Shown here: one piece after another, positions 1-7,520 of the stretch | Layout: the number at the start of each line of letters is the position of its first letter | Numbering within the stretch: position 1 is the stretch's first letter | Assembly (NCBI GenBank): GCA_003447295.1 | Contig: DLZQ01000045.1 | Coordinates: 5,025-19,060, forward strand | Reading direction: 5' to 3' | DNA from: Lachnospiraceae bacterium | Lineage (GTDB): Bacteria > Bacillota > Clostridia > Lachnospirales > Lachnospiraceae | Length of the DNA: 14,036 nucleotides | Translations under genes and position numbers: made by a program | Notes under the pieces: model-generated | Told to the model about the DNA's origin: nothing | Database searches by the model: none | What the model saw: only the letters and a program-made list of their open reading frames with translations

Positions 1-939
1 AATGCATATCACAATTGCCCCTATGGTAACCCAAAAAGTAGGTTTCTTCCACGCTGCCAAGTTTTTGATGCGTCCTTTGGTATCCACCTCACCAAATGCA
101 AGTGGCATTCCAAACATAATAGCATTATTTGTTGCAAAATTCAGTAAAGAAGCAGAATAATCTGCTCGTACATCTTCCCCAAGTTTTTTGACAACCGCCT
201 CATCACAACTCATTTCCATGTCCTTGCTAAATAATAGAAAGGCCAGCCAAACCAATGGATTAAACCAGTGTAGGCAAAGGGCTACATAGGCAAGCAATTT
301 AAAAATATGGTCCCCTCTGCGAATATGATATTGCTCATGTTTTAGAATATACTCCTGTTCCTGTTCGCTTAATGAAGATAACAAATAGATATGCGGTCTG
401 AATATGCCAAGTACAAAAGGAGTAGTAATGTAGTCCGCAACATAAATATTACCCCTTACCCGCACTGCTCCAACCAGACTCTTTCGTAACTTAACACAAG
501 AAATCATGCTAACGCCTATCATAGCCACGATTCCAGCCAGCCATATATAGGTTGCAATACTGACAGGCGCCTCCAAAGGATCTGCCACAAGTTGTTCCTC
601 TCCTTGCGGCAACACATTATTTATCATATTATCCAATACTGGAACGGGTAATGTCACTTCAGGCTTCCCTGTATGAACAATATTAGTCGGAATATATGTA
701 ATCTGACTCACACTATCAGTTGTTTCCACAATTGGGGGATCAAATAAACCCAATACCGATAAGGGAGTATTTATGGTGATAGGGCAAAGCAAACGAAACA
801 ATACTACCGACCATAACATATAGGAATATACCTTGGGCGCCCGTTTCAACAACACTCTGAGTATAATCACCGTAACAATGATAACGCTTGCTGTAAGACT
901 CATATTCAAAATCTTCGGTAATAATTCATACCAATCCAT
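1..939 (-). CDS. M56-family (BlaR1-like) membrane metalloprotease, 3' end beyond window
   Basis: Reading the minus strand from the ATG at 939-937 gives 313 codons open to the window edge, so the C-terminal part is missing. Visible parts are two hydrophobic segments near residues 13-30 and 38-55, an extracytoplasmic loop, a third membrane segment near 128-150, the zinc-protease motif HEQYH at 201-205 and the distal SCDEA motif at 244-248 typical of M56 peptidases. The open end (about 302-313) is the start of a further membrane helix. In this family the protease senses an external signal and causes cleavage of its partner BlaI repressor in the cytoplasm. The start lies 4 bases after the BlaI stop; the AGGAGGTGA ribosome-binding site sits inside the end of blaI, so the two are probably translationally coupled. 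The ligand is unknown because the sensor domain is outside the window. Confidence 0.88.
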   Translation of the reverse strand, partial: MDWYELLPKILNMSLTASVIIVTVIILRVLLKRAPKVYSYMLWSVVLFRLLCPITINTPLSVLGLFDPPIVETTDSVSQITYIPTNIVHTGKPEVTLPVPVLDNMINNVLPQGEEQLVADPLEAPVSIATYIWLAGIVAMIGVSMISCVKLRKSLVGAVRVRGNIYVADYITTPFVLGIFRPHIYLLSSLSEQEQEYILKHEQYHIRRGDHIFKLLAYVALCLHWFNPLVWLAFLLFSKDMEMSCDEAVVKKLGEDVRADYSASLLNFATNNAIMFGMPLAFGEVDTKGRIKNLAAWKKPTFWVTIGAIVICI

Positions 940-943
940 CCAC

Positions 944-1303
944 TCACCTCCTCATACTATCTATCACCTTTTTCAATTCTTCCACTTCCTTATCCGATAA
1001 CTTCTTTCTGGAACCGAATGCAGTTAAAAAAGCCGGTAACGAACCTTCAAAAGTATCATTAACAAACTTTTCACTTTGGAGAGCATAAAACTCTTCTCTA
1101 CTGATTAAGGAAGTAATAATTCGATCTTTGTTTTGAAAAATTCCTCTCTCACATAGCCTTTTTAAAATAGTTAAAGTAGTCGTCCGCTTCCAATTCAATT
1201 CAGCTTCCGCGAGTTTCTCCAATTCTACTGGTCGCAATGGTTCATTATTCCATATGATATCTGCAAACTTGGACTCTACTGCTCCTAATCTTATTTCACT
1301 CAT
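944..1303 (-). CDS. BlaI/MecI/CopY-family winged-helix repressor, module 1
   Basis: A 119-residue protein with the BlaI winged-helix layout: N-terminal helices, the recognition region NWKRTTTLTILKRL at about 37-50, a wing strand near 55-67 and the ISREEFYALQSE segment at about 67-78, followed by a dimerization/proteolysis tail with GSLPAFL. BlaI-type proteins bind as dimers to palindromic operators and are inactivated by cleavage when the partner M56 protease is triggered. The start ATG at 1303 is preceded by an AAGGGGGGTGA ribosome-binding site. It is the first gene of a two-gene operon with the M56 protease and is probably autoregulated through the two 17-bp boxes just upstream. It is a clear paralogue of the repressor at 5786-6145, with the same length and matching motifs. 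Confidence 0.93.
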   Translation of the reverse strand: MSEIRLGAVESKFADIIWNNEPLRPVELEKLAEAELNWKRTTTLTILKRLCERGIFQNKDRIITSLISREEFYALQSEKFVNDTFEGSLPAFLTAFGSRKKLSDKEVEELKKVIDSMRR

Positions 1304-1318
1304 ATGATCACCCCCCTT

Positions 1319-1335
1319 GTCTACTGTGTGTAGTC
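1319..1335. promoter_or_regulatory. BlaI-type operator box, module 1, proximal
   Basis: A 17-bp inverted repeat, GTCTAC-N5-GTAGTC on the plus strand, with 4-bp perfect core arms CTAC/GTAG. It lies downstream of the -10 element, between promoter and ribosome-binding site. Its arms are identical to those of the box at 1347-1363, 28 bp away. The assignment as BlaI operator rests on symmetry, duplication and position. Confidence 0.7.
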
Positions 1336-1345
1336 TTTTATTTAT

Positions 1346-1374
1346 AGTCTACTATCAGTAGTCATTTTTGTCAA
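1346..1374 (-). promoter_or_regulatory. Promoter of BlaI/M56 module 1 with overlapping operator
   Basis: On the minus strand a perfect -35 TTGACA (1374-1369) is followed after 17 bp by TAGACT (1351-1346, 4 of 6 matches to TATAAT). The 17-bp palindrome at 1347-1363 (GTCTAC-N5-GTAGTC on the plus strand) fills the spacer and overlaps the -10, so a bound repressor would block RNA polymerase. The same promoter/operator arrangement recurs upstream of the second BlaI gene. Confidence 0.75.
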
Positions 1375-1490
1375 CCAATTTTTACTTGTAGATACAACCA
1401 CTTTATATGTAACACTCTATAAAATAACTTACTCATTCCAAACGCATATAACATCACCCCAAGCAGCACTTCCACCACTTGGGGCATCCC

Positions 1491-1900
1491 CTACCGCCCC
1501 ATTCCGGCAACCTTCCTGTGTACCCATTCCTTCACTTCGCCAATTCGCTCCCGAAACACATCCAGCATGTTACTTCCGCCTATTACGAACTGCTTCATAA
1601 ATTCATAGGCTTTTTCCAGCTTATCCTGCAAGACCTGAATCTTGCTCCTGAGCTGTTCATTCTCGTAGGTTAAATCTACCACCTTATCAAACAAATCCGT
1701 GTTCTCCGAATCCGTTGATATGGTATGATACAAATCCATTGCTATTTCCTTTTTACGGGTTGCTTCATCCAATTCCTCCGTCACTCTGGAAAGTTCCCCT
1801 TGTGCCTGCTCCACTTCTTTCTTTTTATCCGCCAGAAGCTCATCTGCCTTCAGATACTCCGACTTGGAATATTCCGCTTTTTCTTCCCACTCTGTCATAT
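1491..1900 (-). pseudogene. C-terminal remnant of a mobilization (probably Mob/Pre or MobA-type) protein
   Basis: The minus-strand frame ending at TAG 1493-1491 encodes about 133 residues (from EWEEKAEYSK to VAGMGR) that are strongly charged and heptad-like, e.g. VEQAQGELSRVTEELDEA and YENEQLRSKIQVLQDKLEKA. This resembles the long coiled-coil tail at the C-terminus of plasmid/IME mobilization proteins of Clostridia. Upstream of about 1900 the frame continues only as the antisense of an integrase gene, so the relaxase N-terminus is missing and the fragment ends at a recombination junction. No start codon or ribosome-binding site belongs to it. The assignment to a specific relaxase family is from memory of similar tails and is moderate; that it is a coiled-coil gene remnant is well supported. 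Confidence 0.6.
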
Positions 1901-1907
1901 CGTTTTT

Positions 1908-2825
1908 TCTACTCCCAAGGACATCCGAGCCTGGCAGAACGAAATGATTGCAAAGGATTATTCCAACTCCTACCTTGATAGGATGCAGAATATGATTGCC
2001 GCACTTTTCAATTATGCAGTGGACTACTTCAACTTTGCAGAAAATCCCTGCCACAAGGCGGGCAGAATGGGTAAGCGTGAAGTTGTGGTGAATTTCTGGA
2101 CAAAGGAAGAATTTGACCGGATACTGGCAGCCATGGAAGATGATCCCACAGCACATGTTTCGTTTTCACTACTGTACTACTCCGGTATCCGATTTGGAGA
2201 ATTCCTCGCTTTGACACCGAAAGATTTTGATTTTGAGAAGAACACTCTTGATATCACCAATAGTCTCCAACGTGTGAAAAAGCAGGATGTGGTTACACCA
2301 CCCAAAACACCGAAGAGTATCCGGAACATCATCATACCGGACTTTGTAATGAACGAAGTCAAAGATTATATGTCAAAGCTTTATGATTTAAAAGATACGG
2401 ACAGGATCTTCCCCTTCACCAAATCTTATATCAATAATGCAATGGCAAGGGCTTGCAAGAAAAGCGGAGTGAAAAAGATTCGTATCCATGATATCCGCCA
2501 CTCCCACGCCAGCTATCTTATCAACTTAGGCTGTGCTCCACTGCTCATTTCGGAACGGTTAGGACACGAAAAGGTGCAGACCACATTAAGCACCTATTTC
2601 CACCTATATCCGAATAAGCATCAGGAAGTGGTGGATATGATACAGAACCAGCACAAGTCGGAAACAGTAGCTGCCGGTGCATCTGAAACCTCAGATAAAC
2701 CGGAAAAGGACCCACAACCACAAGGCACAAAGTTCAAAGTCATAAGTCCAAAGGATAAAATAAGCCCACAGCAAGTCCACGAGAATGACTTAAGCCCATG
2801 CATCGGCTTCACCGGACGCACATAA
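1908..2825 (+). pseudogene. Tyrosine site-specific integrase, N-terminally truncated (int1)
   Basis: From about TPKDIRAWQNEM (1911) the plus frame is a clear Tn916/phage-type tyrosine recombinase: the second half of the core-binding domain (MIAALFNYAVDYF), then a full catalytic domain with Arg in YYSGIRFGE, His and Arg in HDIRHSH, His in ERLGHEKV and the nucleophile Tyr in LSTYFHLYP. About 305 residues remain. The arm-binding domain and first half of the core-binding domain (roughly 100 or more residues in this family) are absent: the open frame can be extended back to 1725, but that part is only the antisense of the relaxase tail. No convincing start codon lies at the junction. The C-terminus after NQHKS is a low-complexity polar tail. 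The gene is convergent with the tuf-tail fragment. Catalysis is probably lost for lack of DNA-binding domains. Confidence 0.85.
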
Positions 2826-2860
2826 AAAGGCTCAACCCCTTGTAAACAAAGGGCTGAGCC
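2824..2860 (-). terminator. Rho-independent terminator behind the tuf-tail fragment
   Basis: Reading the minus strand after the TAA of the tuf fragment, the stem GGCTCAGCCCTT / AAGGGGTTGAGCC (2860-2829, one G-T pair) is followed by TTTTT (2828-2824). The T-run is on the minus-strand side only, so it terminates transcription arriving from a tuf gene, not from int1. This shows the fragment was once the true end of a transcribed tuf. Confidence 0.8.
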
Positions 2861-2893
2861 AATGAAGTCATTTAATACTCAATCAGTATTTAA

Positions 2894-2947
2894 TTACTCG
2901 ATGATTGTAGCAACACGGCCTGAACCAACGGTTCTACCACCTTCACG
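2894..2947 (-). pseudogene. 3'-end fragment of tuf; probable distal attachment site
   Basis: The minus strand encodes [17 protein letters not shown] followed by TAA, the exact C-terminus of EF-Tu as found in the intact gene at 11059-11112. The 54 bp differ from the intact tail at eight positions, all synonymous. Homology stops abruptly at 2947/2948. A 17-bp stretch (2901-2917, ATGATTGTAGCAACACG on the plus strand) is identical to 11066-11082 and probably contains the recombination core. Together with the terminator next to it, this is best read as the displaced or element-borne tuf tail at one junction of an integrated element. Confidence 0.85.
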
Positions 2948-3049
2948 TTATCTGAATAGCATTTTTCAACATACTTTCTATGCTTTTTATGGCTGAAATC
3001 TGCATAGTTTCGTTGATTTTACATGGTCTATTTTTATTTGCATGGTTTC

Positions 3050-3069
3050 TTGGCACCGTTTTGGCACCG
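3050..3069. repeat. 20-bp tandem motif, left copy
   Basis: TTGGCACCGTTTTGGCACCG is two TTGGCACCG units 11 bp apart. An identical 20-mer in the same orientation lies at 10941-10960. This copy is about 100 bp inside the left tuf homology. The pattern fits integrase arm-type sites at both ends of an element; alternatively it is a remnant of coding sequence (see findings). The stretch 2948-3161 otherwise shows no gene. Confidence 0.75.
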
Positions 3070-3161
3070 GAATACTTGCTCCTGACTAGTTAATATACAT
3101 TTTGCACTTAATATCAGTTTACAGAATGCTTACCAAAAAGCCACCAGTTCATACAAAACAA

Positions 3162-5789
3162 CTAATTACTTTTGTTAATTTCAAACTCTGCTGCCAGATA
3201 GTGTATATCCGTTCTATCAGCCGCCTCTACATATACTTTTTTTATAATACGGTACTTGCCGGGCGGCAATTCCCCAAACAACGTTTTCCAACTGGTCTGC
3301 AAAACTGCTGTTTCTCCAGCCGGAAGACGATAGGCAACCTCTTTCCATATTCCATCTATCAGTTCATCTACCCGATGCCAAGATCCCTCCTCCCACTTCT
3401 GAATGCAGAACCATTCACCTGTTTGAAGTTCACTGTCACTTCCATTAATAATTTCAATATCTCCCTCATAATTTTTATATTTGATCATTGTCATAGTCAC
3501 ATCCGGCAAAGTATTCACTGGAGCTTCGTTGAAAGACATTGCCATTGATGTTTTCTCCGGATAGAAAATGTGCTCCAAATACTCCATTAGTCTTAACGAA
3601 GCATCTGCCCCATTGTCTGCAAGACCGTACTGATAAAAAAAGCTGTCAACTGTCAAACCATCCTTATAGGGCGTTACCGACTGCAATTTATTTCCCTCTG
3701 CATCCTGCAGTTTCATGCTATATTGATAACCAACCCTTGCATTTTCTGCACATTCTGCTGTAAAATCCAACTGCGAATAGAGTTTGATTAAATCATTATA
3801 TGCAGAAGTTTCTGCAGTAAGTGTTATCTGTTCTCCCGTATTCCCGTTTGTCACTACAATACTGAAAACTTTAGAAGTATCTACCATAGCAGTTTGGACT
3901 ATAGGTTTTTCTTCTGGATTATTACCATTTTCTCCTTGACTTTCAAAAGGTAATGCTGTCTGCTCTTCTTCCAACAACATGGCACGATATTCATTCTCGG
4001 GAATTAACTCCATATGCCCGGTATCATATCCACAATCCAAAACGCACTCATGCCACAATGGGACATCATCGTAATCATACACATATGCAAAAATGTATCT
4101 TCCCTTCCCGTCTGATCCTAAAATGGGCTGTTCCGAAGGATTCCCTGAATAATACCAGGGAACAAGGGCAAAGTTCCAATTCTGCTCTCCACCTATCCAA
4201 TCATTCAGCAAAAGCCCGTAGCTTCCATATTTTTTACTCAAAATACCATAAATCTCAAACCGACCCGACCCATCACTTGCCATTTTAATGAGAACATCCG
4301 CATTCGGTTTAAACTCTACTGTATTATTCCATGGATAAGCATTCTCCAAACCAATGGTACTAACCACCCTGTTCAATTCTTCATAGACCTCGTCCTCATT
4401 CGCATCCGGTTCTTGTGGTCTTTCCAAATTCTGAGGTGTTACTGAATTCTGCTCTTCAGCACTTTCTCCATTGGAATCATTCTCACCCTTTGTTTTAGAT
4501 TCAATTCTCACCTCTACACCGCGAACCGTAACATAAACATCAATATCCTCTGCTGTGGGATTCTGCATATTTACGCCGATTTTAAACCATGCACCCTTCT
4601 CCACATCCAATTTAACAGGCATGCCGTGGGTAATATAGATCGGTTCATAGACATTCTCTTCCTTGACTTCTATCGGTTTTAATACCACTTCTGTATCTCC
4701 CATCCCCTCACTTAGAGAAATGGTAATCTTATTACTGGTTGGAGATATTTCTTCACCTGAGTAGAAAAAATCTTCCTGATAAACAATTTCTTCTGTGCTA
4801 CTTGCCGGGATTGTAATTCTAACAGAGTATTCTTTTTGTGGATTCGTCAGAAAGCAAATCGCAACAATAATACATACTATAATAGCCAGTATGGTAATCC
4901 AAAATGCCGGTCTCTTATAATTCAATACGGTTTTCACTCTTTCCTTCACTCCCACTTCTCCAAAAGCCAAGGGACATACCGAAACCAAACGTCTCTGTGT
5001 AGCACAGGACAACAATACTCTCGAATACTCCTTCTTATCCCCAAAACTCATATCCTTAATTACTTTTTCATCACAAGCCAGTTCAATATCCTTGCACAAC
5101 ATAATATAGGCAATCCAGCACAAAGGATTGAACCAATAGATGCACAAAAGCAGGTATCCAAAAGGCTTCCATAAATGATCTTTTCTTCGTAAATGCGCCC
5201 CTTCATGTGCAAGAATGAAATCCATTTCCTCCTCATTTATAGCAGAAGAAAGATAAATCCTTGGCTTGATAATTCCCAAAATAAAGGGGGACTTTACTGT
5301 ATCCCAAATATAGATGTTTTCTTTATAGCACACAGCTTCCCTTACACATAGAAGTAATTTTATCATACTCACCAGTGCAAAAATAAGAAGTACTACCATT
5401 CCGCACAACCAGACACTTCCTGCGATTCCTGTCGCTATCTGTAATGGAGCCACATTTTCTGTTTCCTGATATGCAAAGGCTTCTGCCAATAAAGGATTTA
5501 CAGTATTTTCTACAACACCTATGTTACTGTCTACGGACGGCACATAAGGTATCAGTTCTCCCTCTACCATGGTACTGGTTCTGATAGGCTCTGCACTTGG
5601 TTGCAGACTAAATACACTTTCTATGGAGAACGGAAATATCAGTCTGATTGCTACCACACCCCATAATAAACAGGTAATCCACTTAGGTATTCTCCTGAAT
5701 AAAAGTCTAATACCTAATACTGCTAAAATCAACCAACTGGCTGTGATGCTCATATTCAATAGATTTAAGAAAATTACTCCCATACTCAC
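3162..5789 (-). CDS. M56-family (BlaR1-like) sensor protease with large non-PBP sensor region
   Basis: An 875-residue membrane protein. Two helices near 8-30 and 36-56 are followed by an outer loop, a third helix at about 120-147, the zinc motif HEGAH at 195-199, a short helix, the ELACDEK motif at 236-242, and a last helix at about 295-314. The remaining ~560 residues should be extracytoplasmic. They hold an acidic linker near 440-475, a mid region ending EEEQTALPFE, and a C-terminal domain (about 765-870) with LPAGETAVLQTSWKTLFGEL and PPGKYRI, which resembles a bacterial Ig-like domain. I see no SxxK/SxN/KTG set of a penicillin-binding sensor, so the signal is unlikely to be read as in classical BlaR1. 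The start is GTG at 5789, overlapping the BlaI stop (GTGA), or ATG at 5783; GGAGG lies upstream. The GTG start gives the same N-terminal length as the module-1 paralogue. Confidence 0.88.
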   Translation of the reverse strand: MSMGVIFLNLLNMSITASWLILAVLGIRLLFRRIPKWITCLLWGVVAIRLIFPFSIESVFSLQPSAEPIRTSTMVEGELIPYVPSVDSNIGVVENTVNPLLAEAFAYQETENVAPLQIATGIAGSVWLCGMVVLLIFALVSMIKLLLCVREAVCYKENIYIWDTVKSPFILGIIKPRIYLSSAINEEEMDFILAHEGAHLRRKDHLWKPFGYLLLCIYWFNPLCWIAYIMLCKDIELACDEKVIKDMSFGDKKEYSRVLLSCATQRRLVSVCPLAFGEVGVKERVKTVLNYKRPAFWITILAIIVCIIVAICFLTNPQKEYSVRITIPASSTEEIVYQEDFFYSGEEISPTSNKITISLSEGMGDTEVVLKPIEVKEENVYEPIYITHGMPVKLDVEKGAWFKIGVNMQNPTAEDIDVYVTVRGVEVRIESKTKGENDSNGESAEEQNSVTPQNLERPQEPDANEDEVYEELNRVVSTIGLENAYPWNNTVEFKPNADVLIKMASDGSGRFEIYGILSKKYGSYGLLLNDWIGGEQNWNFALVPWYYSGNPSEQPILGSDGKGRYIFAYVYDYDDVPLWHECVLDCGYDTGHMELIPENEYRAMLLEEEQTALPFESQGENGNNPEEKPIVQTAMVDTSKVFSIVVTNGNTGEQITLTAETSAYNDLIKLYSQLDFTAECAENARVGYQYSMKLQDAEGNKLQSVTPYKDGLTVDSFFYQYGLADNGADASLRLMEYLEHIFYPEKTSMAMSFNEAPVNTLPDVTMTMIKYKNYEGDIEIINGSDSELQTGEWFCIQKWEEGSWHRVDELIDGIWKEVAYRLPAGETAVLQTSWKTLFGELPPGKYRIIKKVYVEAADRTDIHYLAAEFEINKSN

Positions 5790-6145
5790 TTTTCCTCCGC
5801 CTGGTCAATCATCTTACGAATTGCCTCAGCTTCTTTCGGTGTCAGTTTTGCATCCTGCGTAAATGCTGCAATAAATGCCGGAAGAGAACCCGCAAAGGTG
5901 TCTTCTACATACTGTCTGCTCTGTCTAGCATAAAAATCCTCTCTGGATATTACGGCTGTTACCAGTCCGTTTTCATTCTGAAACAATCCCTTATCAATCA
6001 ATCTTCTCAAAACATTGTGTGCAGTTGTACGCTTCCAGTTAAACTCCACTGCCGTCATCTTTACCAGTTCCGATGAAGTAACTGGTTCATGCTCCCAAAT
6101 CATATCTGCATATCTTGCCTCAATAACACCTAATTGAATATCCAT
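5786..6145 (-). CDS. BlaI/MecI/CopY-family winged-helix repressor, module 2
   Basis: A 119-residue BlaI-type repressor, the same length as the module-1 protein and with shared motifs: FNWKRTTAHNVLRRL in the recognition region (about 35-49), GLFQNENGLVTAVISRE across the wing (about 53-69), FYARQSRQYVEDTFAGSLPAF in the dimerization/cleavage part. It should repress its own operon by binding the two 17-bp boxes at 6170-6212 and be destroyed when the M56 partner is activated. A GGAGGATAC sequence precedes the ATG at 6145. Its stop codon overlaps the GTG start of the protease gene, indicating translational coupling and a fixed stoichiometry. Confidence 0.94.
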   Translation of the reverse strand: MDIQLGVIEARYADMIWEHEPVTSSELVKMTAVEFNWKRTTAHNVLRRLIDKGLFQNENGLVTAVISREDFYARQSRQYVEDTFAGSLPAFIAAFTQDAKLTPKEAEAIRKMIDQAEEK

Positions 6146-6169
6146 ATATGTATCCTCCTAAAGCCAGCA

Positions 6170-6186
6170 GACTACAAGCAGTGGTC
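6170..6186. promoter_or_regulatory. BlaI-type operator box, module 2, proximal
   Basis: 17 bp, GACTAC-N5-GTGGTC on the plus strand, an imperfect palindrome with one mismatched pair in the arms. It lies between the -10 and the ribosome-binding site, 26 bp from the second box. It fits the consensus GACYAC-N5-GTRGWC shared with the module-1 boxes. Confidence 0.68.
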
Positions 6187-6194
6187 TTATTTAG

Positions 6195-6223
6195 AGACTA
6201 TCACTTGTGGTCTTGTTTGTCAA
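6195..6223 (-). promoter_or_regulatory. Promoter of BlaI/M56 module 2 with overlapping operator
   Basis: On the minus strand TTGACA (6223-6218) is followed after 17 bp by TAGTCT (6200-6195, 3 of 6 matches to TATAAT). The palindrome at 6196-6212 (GACTAT-N5-GTGGTC on the plus strand, imperfect) occupies the spacer and -10. The perfect -35, 17-bp spacing and the position of both boxes match the module-1 promoter. Confidence 0.72.
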
Positions 6224-6253
6224 TATGATTATATATTTTCCTATCTGCCACCT

Positions 6254-6857
6254 CTATCGCTCAAGAAATGCTGGCTCTGTCTGTTGTTTTCTCGTTCCTT
6301 TACTTCTTGCTTCTTTCTTTGCAACTTTACCTTTATGCGGTCCGGTTAGGTATGATTTTGCAACCGCTTCGAAGCTGACCGTCTTCATCCAGTATCTCTT
6401 TTTTGGTGCGAACATGCTTTCCGTTTTCATCATAAAACATGTTCCTTGTGGCAATCTTCACCACAGGATCATCAAGCAGCTTTCGTTCCGAAAAGACAAG
6501 ATGGATATGATAATTCGTCTTGCGTTTGTTGTGGTGCAGGGCAGCGATACACTCCACGCCATAATTTTGTTTGAAGTGTTCCGTAAAAAATCTCAGCAGC
6601 TTGCCCGGCTCATAATCCACAAAACTTTCCGGCAGTGCAATGATAAGCTCCCTCGCTTCAATGCAGGTTTCTTCCGTTCCGCTTTTCTTAAATTCCTCCT
6701 GATTGCACTTAGCAAGCTCCGTCCAAAATTTACGGTCAGTTGTTTCATAAACTGCGTACAAATTTTCCTGCCTTGCGTGACTGGAAATATAGTTAATCCT
6801 GCCTTTTAGATTTGTCAGTTTTGACATCTGTATAAATGAATTTCTTACAATAGGCAT
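6254..6857 (-). pseudogene. MobA/MobL-type relaxase, truncated and frameshifted
   Basis: The gene starts at ATG 6857 (MPIVRNSFIQMSK) behind AGGGGAGGGGG; upstream codons in the frame are not needed. About 170 residues of a MobA/MobL relaxase are intact: the N-terminal YISSHARQENLY segment (about 23-34) with a candidate nicking Tyr, and the metal-binding HHNKRKTNYHIHLVF region (108-122) with HIH at 117-119. After GCKIIP (residue 170, about 6348) similarity to the family appears to end, with a stop at 6333. In the next frame a basic stretch from about 6342 to the TAG at 6254 (KGKVAKKEARSKG ... EPAFLER) could be the distal tail of the same gene joined by an internal deletion. Full-length relatives are several hundred residues long. 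The nicking domain might fold, but transfer function is doubtful. Confidence 0.8.
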
Positions 6858-6898
6858 TGCCCCCTCCCCTTGAAAAATGATGGCGATTATGCCACCGT

Positions 6899-7239
6899 GA
6901 GTGGACACATAGGTGTCCGTTTACGAACTCATTGCCGTATCCGACAGGGGCACAAATGCGACAGCATTTGAACGCAGGTAAGCATTGTAAATGCTTATAC
7001 AGCGATGCTCTTTCGCTGTACTGCGAAGCAGCTGCGTTCATGAGCAAGTAGCATAGCAGATTGCGAATGTCAGCCCCCTGCAAGGGCGAAATACACAGAG
7101 TACAAATCGAAGATTTGTGCGATGGGTGTATTTCGCTCTCAAACGCCGAGGGCTCGTGAGAGAAGTCCGGTTCCTGCCATTTGTTCCCTCACACTGCTTT
7201 CTCTTTAATCGTATTTACAGGAGCGTGTCACGCTCCTGT
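6899..7239. other. Hairpin-rich oriT-like region upstream of the relaxase
   Basis: No gene is supported here. The stretch packs several inverted repeats: GGACAC/GTGTCC at 6903-6918; CAAATGC-GACA-GCATTTG at 6953-6970; TAAGCATT-GTA-AATGCTTA at 6979-6997; TACAGCGA/TCGCTGTA at 6998-7020; GCGAAATACAC/GTGTATTTCGC at 7086-7136 enclosing ACAAATC-GAA-GATTTGT; and ACAGGAGCGTG/CACGCTCCTGT at 7217-7239. Such clusters directly upstream of a relaxase gene are what a transfer origin with relaxosome-binding sites looks like. Which hairpin flanks the nick cannot be told from sequence alone. Confidence 0.65.
7086..7136. repeat. Nested inverted repeat, candidate oriT core
   Basis: Outer arms are 11 bp and perfect (7086-7096 with 7126-7136). 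An inner 7-bp stem (7102-7108 with 7112-7118) has a GAA loop. It is the strongest double hairpin of the oriT-like region. Confidence 0.7.
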
Positions 7240-7260
7240 CCTACACACTGAAGGAAAAAT

Positions 7261-7494
7261 TCACCAGCGGAAACTCCAGTGCATTCCCACCTTTTTCAGA
7301 TATTCCTGCCTTGCTTTTTCTCTTTCTTCCTCGGTTGGAGCGGTCTTGTATTTTGTATATAAATCCCGCCTGACCATAGCTTCCAATTTTTCTTCCAAAC
7401 CTTTCTTAATCTCCGGTAAAACATCATCCATTTCCAATAAATGATATTTAAGGAGTGCAAAAAATAGTTCCTCAGAAATCTGCACATTTTTCAA
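7261..7494 (-). CDS. Small conserved mobile-element protein ('complexin-2-like')
   Basis: A 77-residue charged protein, MKNVQISEELFFALLKYHLLEM ... KYKTAPTEEEREKARQEYLKK ... HWSFRW, predicted largely helical, with no membrane segment or signal peptide. I recognise it as a small protein regularly found between the ATPase and relaxase genes of Clostridia mobilizable elements, where databases often carry the misleading name complexin-2; its function is not established. The reading starts at TTG 7494, behind AAAGGATGG; an ATG at 7487 is in a different frame. It sits in the same orientation as the ATPase and relaxase genes and probably belongs to the same transcript. Confidence 0.75.
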   Translation of the reverse strand: MKNVQISEELFFALLKYHLLEMDDVLPEIKKGLEEKLEAMVRRDLYTKYKTAPTEEEREKARQEYLKKVGMHWSFRW

Positions 7495-7520
7495 TCTATC
7501 AATCCATCCTTTCCATCAAG

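Noticed and set aside
1457..1484. Hairpin CCCCAAG/CTTGGGG as terminator of the relaxase tail
   Set aside because: The stem is short with a long loop and no clear T-run on the minus strand; support is too weak.
1725..1907. N-terminal extension of int1 (first ~60 codons of the open frame)
   Set aside because: It is antisense to the coiled-coil tail of the mobilization gene and does not resemble an integrase N-terminus.
6207..6809. Plus-strand 200-codon frame opposite the relaxase
   Set aside because: It is a shadow of the MobA/MobL coding frame, which has clear motifs and a strong ribosome-binding site.
6899..7140. CRISPR-like array
   Set aside because: The repeats are inverted hairpins of different sequence, not regularly spaced direct repeats with spacers.
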